Part shown: positions 1 through 10,492 of the stretch, one piece after another
How positions within the stretch are numbered: position 1 is the stretch's first letter
How the letters are laid out: each line of letters opens with the position of its first letter
Assembly (NCBI RefSeq): GCF_030247195.1
Contig: NC_080670.1
Location: 211,098,546-211,162,545, forward strand
Source: Topomyia yanbarensis
Lineage: Eukaryota; Arthropoda; Insecta; Diptera; Culicidae
DNA: 64,000 nt
Direction of reading: 5' to 3'
Position numbers and translations under genes: made by a program
Notes under the pieces: model-generated
Told to the model about the DNA's origin: nothing
Seen by the model: the letters and a program-made list of their open reading frames with translations, nothing else
Databases searched by the model: none

Positions 1-720
1 TTTTTTTCATTGTTAATGCTGTTATTTTTAGCTTTATAAAGGTTTTCGGAGTCGCTCATTCTGTTTCTGACGTCGAAAATGTCAAATTCAGAATGGCGGA
101 TCCAATATGGCGACTGTGCTTGGCTAAATTTCATGATTTTTTATATTAGCCTAAGACGTCTTACAACGGGGTTTCCGGGGTCACTGATTTTGATTCCGAC
201 GTCGAAAATGTAAAATTTAAGATGGCGGCTAAATTTCATGTTTTTTATATTGGCCTAAAACAAGGAGGTTTTCGGGGTCGCCGATTCTGATTCTGACTGT
301 GCTTGACTAAATTTCATGTTATTTTATATATTGGTCTAAAACGTCTTACAGGGTGGTTTTCGGAGTCGCTGATTTTGATTTTGACGTCGAAAATGTAAAA
401 TTAAAAATGGCCGATCCAATATGGCGACTTCGTTTGGCTAAATTTCATATATTTTTTATATTGGCCTAAAACGTCTTACAAGGGTTTTTTTGGGGTCAGT
501 TTTTTGTATTGGTCTAAAACACCTTAAAAGGGGGTTTTCGGGGTCGCTGATTCTGACGTCTAAAATGTCAAATTCAAAATGGCAGATCCAATATGGCGAC
601 TGTGCTTGGTTAAATTTCATGTTTTTTATATTGGCCTAAAACGTCTTACAAGGATGGTTTCGGAGTAGCTGATTCTGATTATGAAGTCGAAAATGTAAAA
701 TTCAAAATGGTTGCCATCTC
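1..720. repeat. Diverged tandem satellite, about 90-180 bp spacing
   Basis: At least six units recur, recognised by GTCGCTGATTCTGA near 50, 178, 276, 365, 542 and 665, followed by GACGTCGAAAATGTAAAATT, an ATGGCG block, CTAAATTTCATG and a TTGGCCTAAAACGTCTTACA segment. Spacing varies through internal deletions (the 276 unit lacks the ATGGCG block; the one near 493 is truncated). It runs off the left edge of the window. Architecture (TTTTCGG, GACG, AAAATGGCG) resembles the satellite at 52.9-55.6 kb, so the two may be distant relatives. Confidence 0.85.
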
Positions 721-2838
721 AAAAACCACATAATACATTTTTATGCTAGTTGAAAAGTTATCCCTCTCTCGCAGAATCTTTTATAGACCAACATAATAAA
801 CTCCATTCTTGCATATATTGCTAATTTTTGTTCGAAAGAAAAATCCTGCAAAAATCTATTATTTAGTTAAATGTTTGAGACACATGCAAAAAAAATTTAG
901 ATCTCTAGGACTTTTAGTTCAGACAGCCGAATTTATTGTAAAAAACACGATTTTCGAGTTTTAATTGTTTATAACTAATAAGTAATTCAAAAATTCAGAT
1001 AATTTTTTGTGCTAGTTGTACTGCTTACATCCCTAAGAGTTGATTAAAAGATAGAATTCGTATTTATATGTCAACTAGAAATCCAATAAAAACTAAGGAG
1101 AAGTAGATGGGACGTATACGTTCTACTGCGTCGCAAAGGGTTCAGTTGTATCTTCCTTTTGCCATTAGTCTTTTGACATTACACATGTCTTACTTCACTA
1201 TCTGGGGCTAGGGATCATTCTAGAATCCAAAATATCTCATATGTAAGAAATCTATGTAAGGTTTGCACGATTATAATTACGCAATTATTAGATGGATTTT
1301 AATCATTTATACATCACCCAATAGAGAAATGCCTAACTTGAATATCGGCAATTGTTTAATATCTTGTCAATAAAAGTAGGCATTTACAGGCAGAGCCGTC
1401 AATAGGAAGCACCTAAGTGACTCAATCAAATGCTAGAGGTTACGAATAGAGCTCGCATGTCAAACGAGCAACATCATGACTATAACGTCCGGATGGTACA
1501 ATAATTATAAGCGGTAGACACTATTTATTTTCGGCACTGGTGGCACCAACTCGCACCCAGTTAAGCCGGGGTTTTTCGGGTGCCAGTACGACATGGACAT
1601 GGACGTTTCCTTGCTGTATGTAACGTTTATTGTGCGCTCTTAACTCTGCTGTGCGACTTTTTCTATATGCACACATATAGAAATGTGATGGATGCGAGTC
1701 GTGCACACACGATGATTTACAAAGTTAGTGGGTGGGGTCGATTTGGATTGAGTTCAACATTGCAGGATGTGACGCTTTTGCGCTTCTTGTGAGTTTGCGT
1801 TGGAATAAATTAATTTATTTTTATGTTTATGTGTGCGATGGGCTGAATGTATTCAACGGTTTGTAGATTACCCTACGTAATGATCCTACTGGCACACATG
1901 TTTCATATTTCAGATATACGCGATGCGTTTTTTTATCAATAAGGCATCTGACAACATGCTTCTGTAGGTATTTCGAAAACACGGGTGGACTCAATTAGTT
2001 TTGTTCCTACTGAAAGGCGGTGGTTAGCCGGAGGTTTTAGTGGGCATGCAGATTGAGTTTTATTAGTGTAGTTTCAGGTATGCCTAATGGCATAAATGTA
2101 AAAAAAATATTGAAGGCAAGAAATAAAAAACGCAACATGACAAAATGACATTGCAACGAAAAATCGAAAACAAATATCGTAAAAAATTATGAATGTGAGA
2201 AACTATGCAAACTTCGAAAAGAACAGCAAAATTACAGAAAACTAATAAGAAAACTTAAAATAAAGATATTTTAAAAAAACTATTGAAAATTTTTAAGCAT
2301 ATATCTGGTAAAAATTGACGATTCACTAAAGGGCGTTTCTAAGAAAATTTTAGACTTACTTCAAACTGGCAAAAATCAAAAACATGGCACGGTTGTTTCC
2401 TTACGGACCATTTTACTTTATAAAAGTAATAGCCTCATTGTGGAGAAAAGTAACGGATCCGTTTTCATAGCATGCCTACATACTGGTATCGATTTTCTTG
2501 AATGAAAAGGTCTCCGGTTCGCACAAAGGACTCCGGGTCCATTTCAAGCATACATTGTGTGTGTGTCACCGACCAGCCCTACGCGCGCCTGCCTCGATTG
2601 CAACGAATGAAGGATCGTCACATAGAGAGGCTAGCAAATGATGTACGCTACTGTCAAGCTATCCAGAAGCTGGCATACGTGAACCTCCCCACTCAACGTG
2701 ATGAGAGAAAAGAAAAGTCCATTCCGTTCTCAGCGACTGTGTAATTCAGATCGTCGCGATTTGTACACGGTAAAAATTGTTGGGGATGTTATTTTCATGA
2801 TATTTACAAAAATACAATAAAGATTGAATTATGAAATC
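721..2838. other. Unannotated AT-rich intergenic DNA
   Basis: No coding region, RNA gene or clear repeat was recognised. The part around 2,095-2,310 is A-rich on the + strand, like a small version of the purine-rich tracts further right. An open frame at 2,502-2,744 shows no family resemblance and no conserved motif, and is treated as chance. Confidence 0.5.
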
Positions 2839-3054
2839 GAGCAAACTCCTAGTCCTACGTGATTTCTCGCAGGAAAATGAGTCTAACCAAACTCCTTTTC
2901 TTGCGGGACATCATGTAAGACTAGGGGTCTGCTCGAAAACACAAATAGTGTTTTCGTTTTTGGAGCTATCGTCAATCCGTCGCTAGCTTAGCCCTGTCAC
3001 TAAGTTAGTGACGGATTCTGATGAGACGTACTCAAAATGCCTCTCCAATAACTA
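2839..3054. mobile_element. Hairpin-bearing MITE, family H (right end preserved)
   Basis: Two arms of about 39 bp at 2,839-2,877 and about 2,899-2,937 are inverted copies of each other (GAGCAAACTCCTAG against CTAGGGGTCTGCTC, with CTCGCAGGAAAA against TTTTCTTGCGGG). The right end carries AAGTTAGTGACGGATTCTG, then ATGAGACG, and ends in AATAACTA. These match the ends of copies at 29.3, 60.8 and 27.3 kb. The left terminal repeat is not evident. A second small hairpin (GAAAACAC/GTGTTTTC) lies near 2,935-2,955. Confidence 0.7.
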
Positions 3055-3069
3055 ATATAAAAAATGAGA

Positions 3070-3226
3070 GCCGATATAGCGTAGTTTGGTAAATCGATAG
3101 TCTTGTACGCACGCAGCTTACCTGGGTTCGATTCCTAACCCCCTCATATAGGATTAGACATTTTTCTAAATAGATATCTCTAATGCAAAAAGAGGGGCGA
3201 ATGATCTTATTAGTTAAAACCTCTAC
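3070..3226 (+). mobile_element. tRNA-derived SINE
   Basis: The head contains a good RNA polymerase III A box (TAGCGTAGTTTGG) and an exact B box (GGTTCGATTCC), about 50 bp apart as in a tRNA, but without a foldable acceptor stem. It is followed by a non-tRNA tail ending GAGGGGCGAATGATC and TTAAAACCTCTAC. The reverse complement of the same tail occurs at about 18,498-18,536, confirming a dispersed SINE family rather than a tRNA gene. It sits between two MITEs. Confidence 0.75.
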
Positions 3227-3249
3227 TATTTAAAAATAATACTAATAGA

Positions 3250-3541
3250 GATCATCCATAAATGACGTAGCATTTTTTAGTGATTTTTAACACCCCCCTC
3301 CCCCATCGTAGCATTTCTGTGCTAGAAGTTTCAAACCTATAAATACCCCCCTGGTAATTACCTAGCTTGACGGTAGTCCTGCCCCCCCCCTTGTCACCGC
3401 ATTTTTTTTAATTCTAATCTATTCCCCTTTAAAAAAGCTACGTAGCATGACATGACCCCCTACCCCCCTGTCGTCACACATCATCACAAAATACAAAACT
3501 CCCCCCTCCCCCATATAATGCTACGTCATTTATGGATGATC
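3250..3541. mobile_element. MITE with CATAAATGACGTAGCA terminal repeats, copy 1
   Basis: Near-perfect terminal inverted repeats of about 24 bp: GATCATCCATAAATGACGTA at the left and its inverse TACGTCATTTATGGATGATC at the right. The interior holds C-rich runs (3,293-3,304, 3,383-3,392 and others) and a CTACGTAGCATGACATG block. It is about 85-90% like the copy at 15,383-15,678 by eye. A short duplication (ATA) may flank it, as in 3-bp-TSD MITEs. There is no transposase; it is non-autonomous. Confidence 0.88.
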
Positions 3542-3658
3542 CCATATAGAATGCATTTTTTCAGAATTCGAACCATATTTATTTCCGAATATGGAAACAC
3601 TTTTCTTTCCGTGCAATCCAAAGGCACGGTCTGGTCCGTGCTCGATAAGAGTATTTTT

Positions 3659-3685
3659 GTAAATGCACTTTCTAAGTGCATTTAC
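3659..3685. repeat. Perfect short hairpin
   Basis: GTAAATGCACTT at 3,659-3,670 and AAGTGCATTTAC at 3,674-3,685 are exact inverse complements separated by TCT. This could be a cruciform, or the end or centre of a decayed inverted-repeat element. No precursor-RNA evidence is available. Confidence 0.6.
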
Positions 3686-5351
3686 GGAACCGGGTAAGTC
3701 TCTACGGAGGAAAATAACTACAGGCTTGACTTGCTGCAACGCACATACCCAGGCACACACACAAACACACTGCAAATGGCAATCGTCGGAACCAGCTGCT
3801 CCACAAACGGAAGGATTTACGGCCCGCAACTCGCACACCGGCGTGCGCGTGCATGGCGTGATTAGCGAGCATATTTCCACCGCGTCACTCGCACACAAAT
3901 GCTGCTGGCCGGTGCAGCGAGTGTGTGGTTCCATCCGACCCGAAGTGGTCCTCTGGTCGGGGAAGTGGTTTTCAGTGGGATCGTTTCGAAGGTTGCGGAA
4001 CTTAATGCGTTCTAAATTCATAAACTGATTAGGATGTTCTTTTAACGAATTTATCCTAGAGTGAGAGTGAAAATTTGCTAAGAGATTTCGTTGCTAATTT
4101 TTAAATTAATTAGGTGTCTTGGGAACACTGCGCTAATCTACATTTTTTGTTGCTTCAAATTTCCTGTAATTAATCCAACGCTTTCTCGATGTTTCCCACC
4201 ACGTTTTCTCAGGTAAAACACCCATCCGATCCGAAAGCGCTAATTATGTTCCCGTCCTGGCATTTAGACCATTTTTTATTTCTTTTTAGCCTTTCAAGCA
4301 TTTTTCCAACAGTTACCAACAAGAAAAAAATCTTCAAGAAATGTTTTAGGGAGACCGCTGCAAGTTTCTATTTGACACGGGTTCCCCCGTTCCTCTTCTG
4401 TACCACTCGCATCGTCAAATGGTTAGTGAACATTGGTCGATGAATAAAACAGAGTTTGTTAAATTTTAATTAATAGCAGAAACTATTTTCCACCGCCCAT
4501 CGTTACTTGTAATATCGTATTGGAAGGCAGCCCAAGAAGTATAGCACGGAGGTTAAATTCTACGTGGTCAAGTCCCACAGTTTCCATCGCCGCAGGATGT
4601 TATAAAAATTTAAAATTTAATCAACGACTCGAAAGAAGAGAAGGAAAAAGTTTCCTCTTCACCTTTCCTTCTTTGGGTTTGGTTTTGTTTTGACCCAAAT
4701 GAAAGGGCCGAGTGCGATTCGAATCCACAGTTTTTCCCCCAGGGGGACAGCACTGCAGGCATTGGAAGTAAACCAGATGTCCCATGACTCAAGATAAAGA
4801 TAAAGAAAAAATGATACCGCAAGTGTAAGAAACGGGGGAAAAGTTTCACTTTCGAAGTTTACTCGCAATCTTTTTTCCCTGTTCGGCGGGAAAGGCGTTC
4901 TTGGAAGTTTGGTTTTTGTTTTGCTTGTAAACTTTCTAATAGGAAGATGTATTGAGGGAAAATTTCCCACAAACACTAGATAGTATCAGTAGAAATATCA
5001 TCATTTAGGCTAGAGACAGCCCATCTCGTACAATTAACCCTTTGCACCTTTATCTTTCTGATGCTTTTCTTTGCATTTACGCTAAGAAAAAACTAACATC
5101 TTTAACAAAGTTGATGGGAATAGCATTCCCAAAAACTTTATCGAAGACACTGAATCCTTAACTAAATTCATTGGAAGAGTAAATTGTCTATAATTACTTG
5201 TAGGAGGATTGATCACCAAACTAACTATGTGCATAAGAACAGGCGGTTGTTTGTGTAGTGAAACTTCTTCGAAGATTTTAGTTTCTTAGTTTCTTAAGAA
5301 AAAAAATGTTATCAAACAGATATTTCGTTCCTAAGCCAAAGAAAAACAAGA
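3686..5351. other. Unannotated intergenic DNA
   Basis: Mixed-composition sequence with no recognised gene. Short open frames on both strands lack family motifs. The 3,700-4,030 part has CACACA runs and higher GC; 4,600-5,000 is purine/pyrimidine-biased but not repetitive. Confidence 0.5.
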
Positions 5352-5570
5352 GATCAATTCCGCTTTTTCGTCAGCAAACAGAAGCTTCTTTACTTGTCTC
5401 ACGAGACATCACTTTGGTATCAGTTTGTTACTTTAGTCGTTTACATTAGATATGCGAACTGTTTGCTTTTAGTGTCATATATGGTGCCAATTTGATGCTA
5501 GTTTTGATTTATCGTCTAATTGGCTTCAAGTTAGTGTCAGTTACTGACGAAATGAATTCCAAATAGTTAT
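5352..5570. mobile_element. Family H MITE remnant
   Basis: The right end reads AAGTTAGTGTCAGTTACTGA, then CGAAATGAATTCCAAATAGTTAT, matching the ends of copies at 20.2-20.5 and 62.1-62.2 kb. Inside, AGAAGC, ACTTGTCTC and GAGACATCAC recall the internal hairpin of the 20.3-kb copy. The left terminal repeat is degraded. Confidence 0.55.
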
Positions 5571-5635
5571 ATCTCTCATGGAAAAGAAGTAAAAACATTG
5601 CATATGAACTATTCAAAAAAAATTCACAAATATAT

Positions 5636-5858
5636 GCAGTGACGACCCGATTTCATCACCTTCGATTTTTCAGTTTCATATAAACTCATATACAATAAGT
5701 TCTAGTGGACGAACGAAGCCAAATTGGAGTAAATTCTTTCTTGAGCATATTTTCTTAAAGATGCAAAATTGTAAAATATATTTTTTTTATTTTGCGCTGG
5801 TAGACTCCATCAAGCGAAAATTATAGTAAATAATCAGGAAGCATATATAAGCAGCTTC
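5636..5858 (+). repeat. Dispersed repeat R1, copy A
   Basis: GACGACCCGATTTCATCACC, then GAAGCCAAATTGGAGTAAAT, TTCTTTCTTGAGCATATTTT and AGTAAATAATCAGGAAG, align in order with copy B at 45,041-45,240; the last block also matches copy C at 25,000-25,090. No coding potential is seen. It is probably the 3' part of a transposable element. Confidence 0.7.
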
Positions 5859-6164
5859 GATTTAAGAAAAAGAAAGAAAAAAAATGTCCTCATTTTGTCA
5901 GCCTAGTACAGCCATACGCCAAGGAGCTGATAAAAATGACTCTTCACTGTACTACACCCAGCCACTTACTTGACTTATTTCCTATTATTCTATATATACA
6001 GATTCCCTTGGTAGCTATTTTCATAGGCGACAGTGTTTAAATATTAAAAAATATTTATGAAAATCGCCCTGTCCCTTACAAACGACTCAGCTGTTGAGAT
6101 TTCGGCAAAAGATGCGAAAAAAGCTTTCATTGGTGCTGGACTTGTTTTAAATTTAGGGGCATTT

Positions 6165-7162
6165 CTAACGTATCGAAAGGAAAGGGAAAAATAACAAAAA
6201 TAGGAAACAAGTAAAAGAAAAAGGGAAAAGCGAACACATAAATCTAAAAAAGACGATAAAGGGATAGGTAAAACAAATTAAAACAGGAAAATTGTACACG
6301 ATTTTAAGGACCATAATATCAAAAGATTCGGAAGGAAAAAACAGACTTCCCATGAACATCGATAATTTTGTACCTGTGTACAAAATTTCGTACACACGTG
6401 AAGTTGAGAGTGAGAAAGAGAAAACTAGTGCCTCGAATCTACGTGTGCGCACACCGTATACGTACATGGGGTTCAGTTATGCAGGCGAACATGTGCACGT
6501 GTTTAGGTACGAAATAGCGTGTTTGAGTTCGTACATGAAGTGTGGGTTTAACATGAGCAAAGAACCAGAGCGAACATTGTGTGTGATGTGCATATGGGAA
6601 GACTGGAAAAAAAGAAATGGAAAGCAGTAAATGCAAACGAATATGGAGAAATTAAAAATCATGCAGGAAAAGAAAAATGCGAAAAAAAGGAAAATAAAAA
6701 GTGGGAAAAAAGAAAATGCTAACTCTTATGCTTTATAAGAGTAAACAAAAATCTAAACCCCTACAAAACAGATACAAAAGAGAAAAAAAAACAATGCAAG
6801 AAAAAAAAAGAAAAATGAAAAGGAAAAATTAAGAATAAAGGAAAATTGAAAAAGAAACAAACAGAGGAAAAAGAAAACAGTGGAACGGGTGAGGGTAAAA
6901 GAAAACTGAAGCAATGTAAAGAAAAGCACACCAAAAGCTCATAAAGACAAAAAGTGAACGAGAAAAACACAAAAAAGAGAAGAAATAAAGGTGATACAAA
7001 TATAAAGGATAGTAAAAGGAACAAGTAAAAACACAACAAATTAAGGTATAAAGAAAAAAAACCAAAGCGAAAGTGAAGGAAAAAAAAGAATAACAGAAAT
7101 TAGGACAAGAAAAAATATAACAGAGAGCACAGAGCAATGTAAAAATGTATGTAAAAACTTAA
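6165..7162. repeat. Purine-rich (A/G) tract, part 1
   Basis: Over most of this kilobase the + strand is overwhelmingly A and G (GAAAAA, AAAGAAAA and similar), with scattered C and T and no fixed period. A less biased island with GTGTGCGCACACCG lies at about 6,360-6,600. Minus-strand open frames are low-complexity F/L/S-rich by-products of the composition, not genes. The tract resumes right after the MITE at 7,165-7,409. Confidence 0.85.
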
Positions 7163-7164
7163 TA

Positions 7165-7409
7165 TGGTCGGTGTTAAGTCAGACCGGACTAAGTTGCATT
7201 GTATTGATTTCGAGAAAAACGAGTTTAAGGTTTGAATCGCAGCATCCTTTACGTTATAATTCGAAATTTTAGTCATAATTATTGCTTATTATAACATATT
7301 TCAATTCTGGCAAGAGTCGAATGTAGCTGAAGGAATCCTTTATCCGATGCTATCATTATCTCATTTTTTTACGATTTTGCGACTTAGTCCGGTCTGACAA
7401 CACCGACCA
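7165..7409. mobile_element. MITE with TGGTCGGTGTT ends inserted into the purine tract
   Basis: The left end TGGTCGGTGTTAAGTCAGAC and the inverse of the right end (GTCTGACAACACCGACCA) form terminal repeats of about 33 bp, including ACCGGACTAAGT. TA flanks both sides (7,163-7,164 and 7,410-7,411), consistent with a TA target as used by Tc1/mariner-type elements. Its balanced composition contrasts with the A/G-rich DNA on both sides, so it inserted after the tract existed. Confidence 0.88.
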
Positions 7410-7411
7410 TA

Positions 7412-10245
7412 TGATAAGAAAAAGAGATAAATAGTGAAGAAGAAAGAATGGTAACAGGATAAGAGGAAAGGTAGATCCAACATAACAAATCAAATAAAGG
7501 AAGCAACTTTAAAAGGGATTAATTCAAAAGGTGGAAGAACAAAGACGGAAGTGAAATAAATAACAGAACAAAACAATTACGCAATAAATTGCCAAAAGGT
7601 AAAAAAGATAAAACAAATAAATAGAAAAGAACAACCAAAAAGGACACGGAAAATGAAGAAAATAAAAAAGCCAATGTGAAAATCAAATTAGTAAACATAA
7701 GCAAGAAACGCTACAGGAAAACGGAAAAAGATAATGCAAAAGATAAAATATAACCTAAATTAGAAAAAAAAAGAAAAAGAAGAAACTAGAAAAAAGGCAA
7801 GTTAAAGGAAACCAGAGAATATAATAGAAGAGATAAAGTCAAAAAACAGAATAATAACTTAAAAACAAATAAAAAACATACAAAAAACAAAAACGACTAA
7901 AGAAAAAACACAACAAAAAAGGTGAAATGTGAAGAAAGAAAGGTAAAAAGGTTAAGGGAATAGGAGCAAAGCAGCATCAAAAATGAAAGATAGCAAAATA
8001 AATTAACAAAGGCGAAAGAAAATTGAAAGTGAAAATAAGAATTCACCAAAGAAAGGAAAACGAAAAAAGATGGTTATAACAAAAAAAATAAAAAGAAACC
8101 AAAATTAGTAAAAAAAGAAGAACGAAAAAAATTAAACAAAACAAATAAGGAAAAATGAAATGGAATGAAGGAAAACTAAAAAACAAAGAAGAAAAACAAA
8201 ATAATAATAATTAGGAAAACAGTAAGCAAGGCAAAATTATACGGAAAAAACATGGGATCCGAAATAAGCATGAAAGTGGGGAAATAATGAAAATGAGTAG
8301 GAAAAACCAAGAGAAAAAATTAAAACAAGAAAGAAATCCGAAAAATGAAAAATGAAGCGTAATATAAACAGACTGACAGGTAGAGAGAACATTAGACAAA
8401 AAATTTATTATTTAATTTTTAAAAAGGAAATGGAATATGGCAAACAAAAAAAGCAAAACAAAAACAAACTGTATAAGTATTGAAAACTAACTGGTAAAAG
8501 GAAAGATGGAAAAAATGAATTAATTTGAAAAGAGAAATCAAAAGAGTAGAATACGATGTGGTGCATAAAAAAAGATAAAAAGAATTTGATATAATGATTC
8601 GAAAGGAACTGAACAAAAATGAAAGATATAATGAGAATGACAAAACATGGGAAGAAATACGGGAAAACACAAGTATAACGAAAAAAGACTTAAAAAAAGC
8701 AGAATAAAAAACAAATACGAAGCAATAATGTATGAAAGAAGGTTAGATAAGAAAAAAAAAGCAACATTGAAATTAAAAATTATAAAAGAATCTGAGCAAA
8801 ACAAAATAGAATAGAAAAAAAAGTATGGCAATGCACAGCAACAAATAAATAAAAATGAAATGCGATGATAAAAAAGGATAGGGAAAAGCAGAACACAAAA
8901 AGGGAAAAAAAATAAAACACGTATGTAGAAACAAAAACGAAAACAGGAAAGGTAACAAAATAAATGGAAAATATGAGAAGGAAAAAAATATTAATAAAAA
9001 AACGAATAACAAAAACAAGAAAGAAAGAAAAGAAAGAAAAATCGTGAAAATCAATGGAACGGAATAACGAGAAAGGAAAAGGAAAATCGAGAAAGATAAA
9101 ATAAGAAAAATTTTAATTTGCAAAGAAAAACGAATATAAGGGAAACGGAGTCAAAATGAAAACAAAACAAGTAAGTATAAACGTGAAACAAGGAGGGAAA
9201 ATGGAATAAGGATAACGAAAAAAACGAACAAAGAACACCGCAAAATCAGAAAAAACAGAAGTTACAAAAAAGTTCAGAACATAGAAAAGACGATAAGCAT
9301 GGAAAAATATAAAAACAAGAAACAAGGAAGGTAAAATACAACTATGGAAACTACAAGATGCATAACAAAAAGTAAATTCATGTCAAAATGACAAAGGCGA
9401 AAGTGAAACGAGAAAAAATTGCTCAAAAAATTTCAAGAAAAGACAGTGAAAAAGAAACCGAATAGATAAAAATTAAACACCATAAGAAAACACGGGCAAA
9501 ATACAACGAAATGGCAGTATGACACAAAAAAAAGTGACAAAGCAAACAAGAAACGAAAAAAAGGAACGAAAAACCAAAATTCGGAACAAATAGGAAAATA
9601 GAAATTCAAAAAAAAAAATAACGCATCAAAAGATGAACATGACAAGAAAAAGAAAATAAAAAGCAAAATAATCTCGAAAAAGGAAAAACGAAAAGGACTA
9701 TCTAAGAAAGAAGAAAAGAATAATACCAAAAAATACAGAGCATTAAAAACGAAAAATTTACCAGATAAAAGGAACAAAATATCACAAGAAATGAAAAGGT
9801 AGAAACAGCGGAAACGGGTAAGCAAAAAGTACAACCAAAGCCAAAAACGGAAAAAAAGAAAAGGGAAAAGAGGCGAAACGAAAACAAAACGAGGAAGTAA
9901 AAACGAGTAACAAAAGAAACACGGCAAATTTAAAACGGAAAACTATAAGAAGAAAACGCAGAAAAAATTAAAAAAAAAAACTAAACGAATGAGGAAAATA
10001 TAAAAACGAAAAACAAAAATTAGGACCTTAAAAAGAAAAAGGTATTAAAGGCAAAAAACAGACAACGAAGCAATTAAGAGAAACGATATAAAATTTTGGA
10101 AAAGGATAGCGGACCCTTCCTGAAAAGAATAAAAAAAAAACAAGAAGAACAAGTAAGACTGAAAACAGATAAAGGAAGAGGCGTAAATAGTAGAAAAAAC
10201 ATGAAAAACAGCAAAAGAACACGAAAAGTGGGAAAAAGCTAAATC
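7412..10245. repeat. Purine-rich (A/G) tract, part 2 (2.8 kb)
   Basis: Continuation of the tract split by the MITE: nearly 2.8 kb of A and G with interspersed C and T, no constant repeat unit, and no genes. All long open frames here are on the minus strand and encode F/L/S/Y-rich low-complexity peptides, as expected from reading T/C-rich DNA. This is the largest such block in the window. Confidence 0.88.
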
Positions 10246-10340
10246 TTTACTTAAAAATTTTTGTGTTCAAAGACAATAGAAGAATAAACAGAAAAAATTG
10301 CGGAATTTCAGTTTTTTTGCAATTCTTAATTTTGTTGTAC

Positions 10341-10492
10341 ACTCAGATTTTTTTACGCGGGGGTAGAAGCCGCGTAAATGAAAACCGCGTAAATTTCAAA
10401 ACCCGCGTAAATGAAAAACGCGTAAATTTAAAAATCCACGTAAAAAACCGCGTAAAAATACCGCGCGAAAAAACCACGTAAAAAACCTGAGT
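10341..10492. mobile_element. CGCGTAAA-rich MITE, complete copy
   Basis: Ends ACTCAGATTTTTTTACGCGG and, inverted at the right, ACTCAGGTTTTTTACGTGGT. Between them CGCGTAAA or a close variant is repeated about eight times. Partial copies with the same end lie at 52,618 and 57,490. No clear target-site duplication is seen. The element has no coding capacity. Confidence 0.8.

Noticed and set aside
3663..4028. Overlapping frames of 121 and 163 codons on opposite strands
   Set aside because: Neither has a recognisable family, and the region contains CA-repeat DNA and a hairpin; mutual overlap suggests chance.
4709..4735. GATTCGAATCC, a possible tRNA B box
   Set aside because: No A box or cloverleaf-compatible sequence at the right distance upstream.
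6761..9927. Long minus-strand hydrophobic frames (up to 164 codons)
   Set aside because: Same composition artefact within A/G-rich tracts; frames overlap each other and lack family features.
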